Source: Cytophagaceae bacterium (GTDB lineage Bacteria > Bacteroidota > Bacteroidia > Cytophagales > Spirosomataceae). From it: a stretch of DNA of 64,000 nt. The stretch covers positions 868,001 to 932,000 of the forward strand of contig JADKIR010000005.1 in assembly GCA_016722655.1 (NCBI GenBank), written 5' to 3'. This document shows, piece after piece, positions 62,322 through 64,000 of this stretch. The position numbers and the translations under genes were made by a program. Positions within the stretch are counted from its first letter, which is position 1; each line of letters begins with the position of its first letter. Under the pieces are notes generated by a model. The model ran no database searches. It was not told the DNA's origin and saw only the letters and a list, made by a program, of their open reading frames with translations.

Positions 62322-62352
62322 TTTCGGAAATATACTTTAATTTATATTTTTG
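62322..62352 (+). promoter_or_regulatory. Probable promoter of pyrB
   Basis: TTTC at 62322-62325, 19-base spacer, TATTTTTG at 62345-62352, 18 bases before the pyrB ATG. The -7 element is perfect and the upstream element has 3 of 4 matches. Confidence 0.5.
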
Positions 62353-62370
62353 TAAAATTATTCTCTCTTC

Positions 62371-63294
62371 ATGCAGGAACTCAGCAGTCGTCATCTGTTA
62401 GGTATAAAAAATATCAATGAAAACGATATTCAACTCATTCTTCATACCGCAAAAGAATTTAAAGAAGTTATTAACCGGCCGATAAAGAAAGTTCCATCCC
62501 TCAGAGATATTACCATTGCCAATATATTTTTCGAAAACTCGACCCGTACAAGGCTTTCATTTGAACTGGCCGAGAAAAGACTTTCTGCTGACACCATAAA
62601 CTTTTCATCAGCAGGTAGTTCCGTAAAAAAAGGAGAGACATTGCTTGACACTGTCAACAACATTCTGGCAATGAAAGTGGATATGATTGTGATGCGTCAT
62701 AGCAGCCCCGGAGCTCCGCATTTTTTATCCAATAAAATTAAAGCCAATATCGTAAATGCAGGTGATGGTACACACGAGCACCCCACACAGGCACTTTTAG
62801 ACGCTTTTTCGATGCAAGAAAGAATCGGAGACCTTGCAGGAAAGAAAATCGCAATTATCGGTGATATTTTACACAGTCGTGTGGCACTTTCCAATATTTT
62901 TTGTTTACAAAAACTCGGTGCAGAGGTAAAAGTATGCGGCCCAAAAACACTGATACCTAAATACTTAAACGAACTTGGAGTAGATGTAATTGATTCTGTA
63001 CAGGAAGCACTCCAATGGTGTGATGTGGCCAATGTTTTGAGGATACAGCTCGAAAGACAGCAACTCAAATATTTTCCGAGTCTGAGAGAATATTCGCTTT
63101 ATTATGGTATCAACAAAGCGATGCTTGATGCCCTGGAAAAACCAATAGTGGTAATGCACCCGGGACCAATAAACCGCGGAGTGGAATTGAGCTCCGATGC
63201 GGCAGATTCAGAACATGCGATTATTTTGGATCAGGTCGAAAACGGTGTGGCAGTGAGAATGGCAGTCTTGTATTTATTGGCACAAAAAAACTAA
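62371..63294 (+). CDS. pyrB: Aspartate carbamoyltransferase catalytic subunit
   Basis: Second step of pyrimidine synthesis, making carbamoyl aspartate. The carbamoyl-phosphate site is FENSTRTRLSFE (S57-T-R-T-R), followed by the GETLLDT loop, HPTQALLDAF, GDILHSRVA and HPGPINRGVEL near the C-terminus. Length 307 is typical of class B/C catalytic chains. A regulatory pyrI is not next to it, so the enzyme is probably the unregulated trimer type. It is followed 3 bases later by nuoC. Confidence 0.94.
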   Translation: MQELSSRHLLGIKNINENDIQLILHTAKEFKEVINRPIKKVPSLRDITIANIFFENSTRTRLSFELAEKRLSADTINFSSAGSSVKKGETLLDTVNNILAMKVDMIVMRHSSPGAPHFLSNKIKANIVNAGDGTHEHPTQALLDAFSMQERIGDLAGKKIAIIGDILHSRVALSNIFCLQKLGAEVKVCGPKTLIPKYLNELGVDVIDSVQEALQWCDVANVLRIQLERQQLKYFPSLREYSLYYGINKAMLDALEKPIVVMHPGPINRGVELSSDAADSEHAIILDQVENGVAVRMAVLYLLAQKN

Positions 63295-63297
63295 AGC

Positions 63298-63798
63298 ATG
63301 AAATTTTCTAATACTGAAAAAATAAAAAAACTGCTGGTTGCCAATTTGAAAATCAGTGCTGAAGTGGTAGCAAATGATAGCATTCAGGATATGATACTGA
63401 TAGAAACCGGCGATTTGCTCAGTGTTGCCAACTATTTATTTACTGATAAAAGTCTTCTATTCGATTTGCTCAATTGTATTTCAGCTATTGACAATGGCCC
63501 CGAAGCTGGTACTATTGACTTGATTTATACACTGTCGTCTATCCCTTTGGACAACTCAGTGCATCTTAAAATTGTACTGGACAGGGACATAGAAAAACAA
63601 AACCAGGTGTATTCTGTTTCTCAATTCTGGCGGACAGCTGACTGGCATGAAAGAGAAATTTTTGATTTCTTTGGTATAAAATTCAGGAATCACCCTGACC
63701 TAAGAAGAATCTTACTTCCTGCTGACTGGGAAGGACACCCATTGCGTAAAGATTACACAGAACAAACTGAATACCATGGCATTAAAGTAAAATACTGA
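63298..63798 (+). CDS. nuoC: NADH-quinone oxidoreductase subunit C (NuoC)
   Basis: Peripheral-arm subunit of Complex I with 166 residues. FWRTADWHEREIFDFFGIKFRNHPDLRRIL is the core of the family (shown here as DWHEREIFDFFGI and HPDLRRILLP), and WEGHPLRKDY is the conserved end. It is alone: pyrB lies upstream and a phosphoesterase follows with a 1-base overlap, rather than nuoD. Other Complex I genes nuoI-J-K are about 13 kb away in this window. nuoA, B, D and others are not seen. Confidence 0.92.
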   Translation: MKFSNTEKIKKLLVANLKISAEVVANDSIQDMILIETGDLLSVANYLFTDKSLLFDLLNCISAIDNGPEAGTIDLIYTLSSIPLDNSVHLKIVLDRDIEKQNQVYSVSQFWRTADWHEREIFDFFGIKFRNHPDLRRILLPADWEGHPLRKDYTEQTEYHGIKVKY

Positions 63799-64000
63799 TG
63801 CTAAAAATCGGACTGATTTCTGACACTCACTCCTGGTTAGACCCTGCAATATTCGAATATTTCAAAGAATGTGACGAAATCTGGCATCTGGGAGATGTTG
63901 GTTCCGAAGATATTATTCATGAATTGCAAAAATTTAAGCCTTTAAGAGCTGTTTTTGGCAATATTGACGACCCGACTATTCGGCATATGATACCCGAAGA
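63798..64000 (+). CDS. YfcE/MJ0936-type metallophosphoesterase, cut by window edge
   Basis: The first 67 codons of a calcineurin-like phosphoesterase. KIGLISDTHSW holds the first metal-binding DxH, HLGDVGS the second aspartate, and VFGNIDDP the GNxD motif in the order expected for the YfcE family of phosphodiesterases. The start ATG at 63798 overlaps the nuoC stop by one base (TGATG). The C-terminus is outside the window. Substrate unknown. Confidence 0.85.
   Translation, partial: MLKIGLISDTHSWLDPAIFEYFKECDEIWHLGDVGSEDIIHELQKFKPLRAVFGNIDDPTIRHMIPE

Noticed and set aside
1..64000. CRISPR arrays, insertion sequences, prophage, toxin-antitoxin or restriction systems
   Set aside because: No spaced direct repeats, transposase, integrase or phage gene motifs were seen on either strand.

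Overview
This is an AT-rich chromosomal segment of a Bacteroidota bacterium, most likely from the order Cytophagales. The pointers are a SusC/SusD pair, a bacillithiol gene (bshB1), ParE- and Complex I-type proteins of Bacteroidota character, secreted Tat-type Gfo/Idh oxidoreductases, many short gene overlaps, and promoters matching the Bacteroidota consensus TTTG-N19/20-TAnnTTTG (clearest upstream of the tRNA-Arg and the ROK gene). No insertion sequence, phage, CRISPR array or rRNA was seen. Species-level placement is not possible from reading alone.

Layout. 1-1612: 3' part of parE on the minus strand. 1771-9704: an envelope polysaccharide export unit in the order outer-membrane SLBB protein, co-polymerase, Wzm, Wzt, sugar aminotransferase, GT4 glycosyltransferase. 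9783-18054: M23 peptidase, bshB1, a YfhO-like membrane protein, and minus-strand glycosyltransferases and a methyltransferase. 18155-27983: a tightly overlapped plus-strand operon for a legionaminic-acid-type nonulosonic acid (LegB, LegC, ATP-grasp, small HAD, LegI, LegG, PtmE, LegF) ending in a Wzx flippase. It is preceded by a protein with a GNGPSL motif that may be the sugar transferase. 28050-32756: a 1568-residue secreted subtilisin with seven Ig-like repeats. 32927-40160: small hypotheticals, an alpha/beta hydrolase, rodA-mrdA, tsaE and alanine dehydrogenase. 40157-48026 (minus): paired membrane proteins, secreted Gfo/Idh and SUMF1 proteins, a frameshifted cytochrome c/PQQ sugar dehydrogenase, a Nudix hydrolase and an FAD enzyme. 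48104-50277: nuoI (with an unusual repetitive tail), nuoJ, nuoK, then tRNA-Arg(ACG) with its own promoter and terminator. 50276-56795 (minus): a small glycan-use locus (SusC, SusD, terminator, DeoR-type regulator, GH172-type enzyme). 57008-64000: housekeeping genes including rluD, a ZIP transporter, a ROK protein, pyrB, nuoC and the start of a phosphoesterase gene.

The strongest lead is the nonulosonic-acid locus. It carries nearly the whole legionaminic pathway, but the expected N-acetyltransferase LegH is not visible. An ATP-grasp ligase and a mini-HAD phosphatase sit in the middle of the operon instead, and a GT42/DUF115-like candidate transferase lies just upstream. This would fit a differently acylated nonulosonic acid on the surface glycans of a Bacteroidota cell. 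That is inference; the gene order and motifs are read directly.
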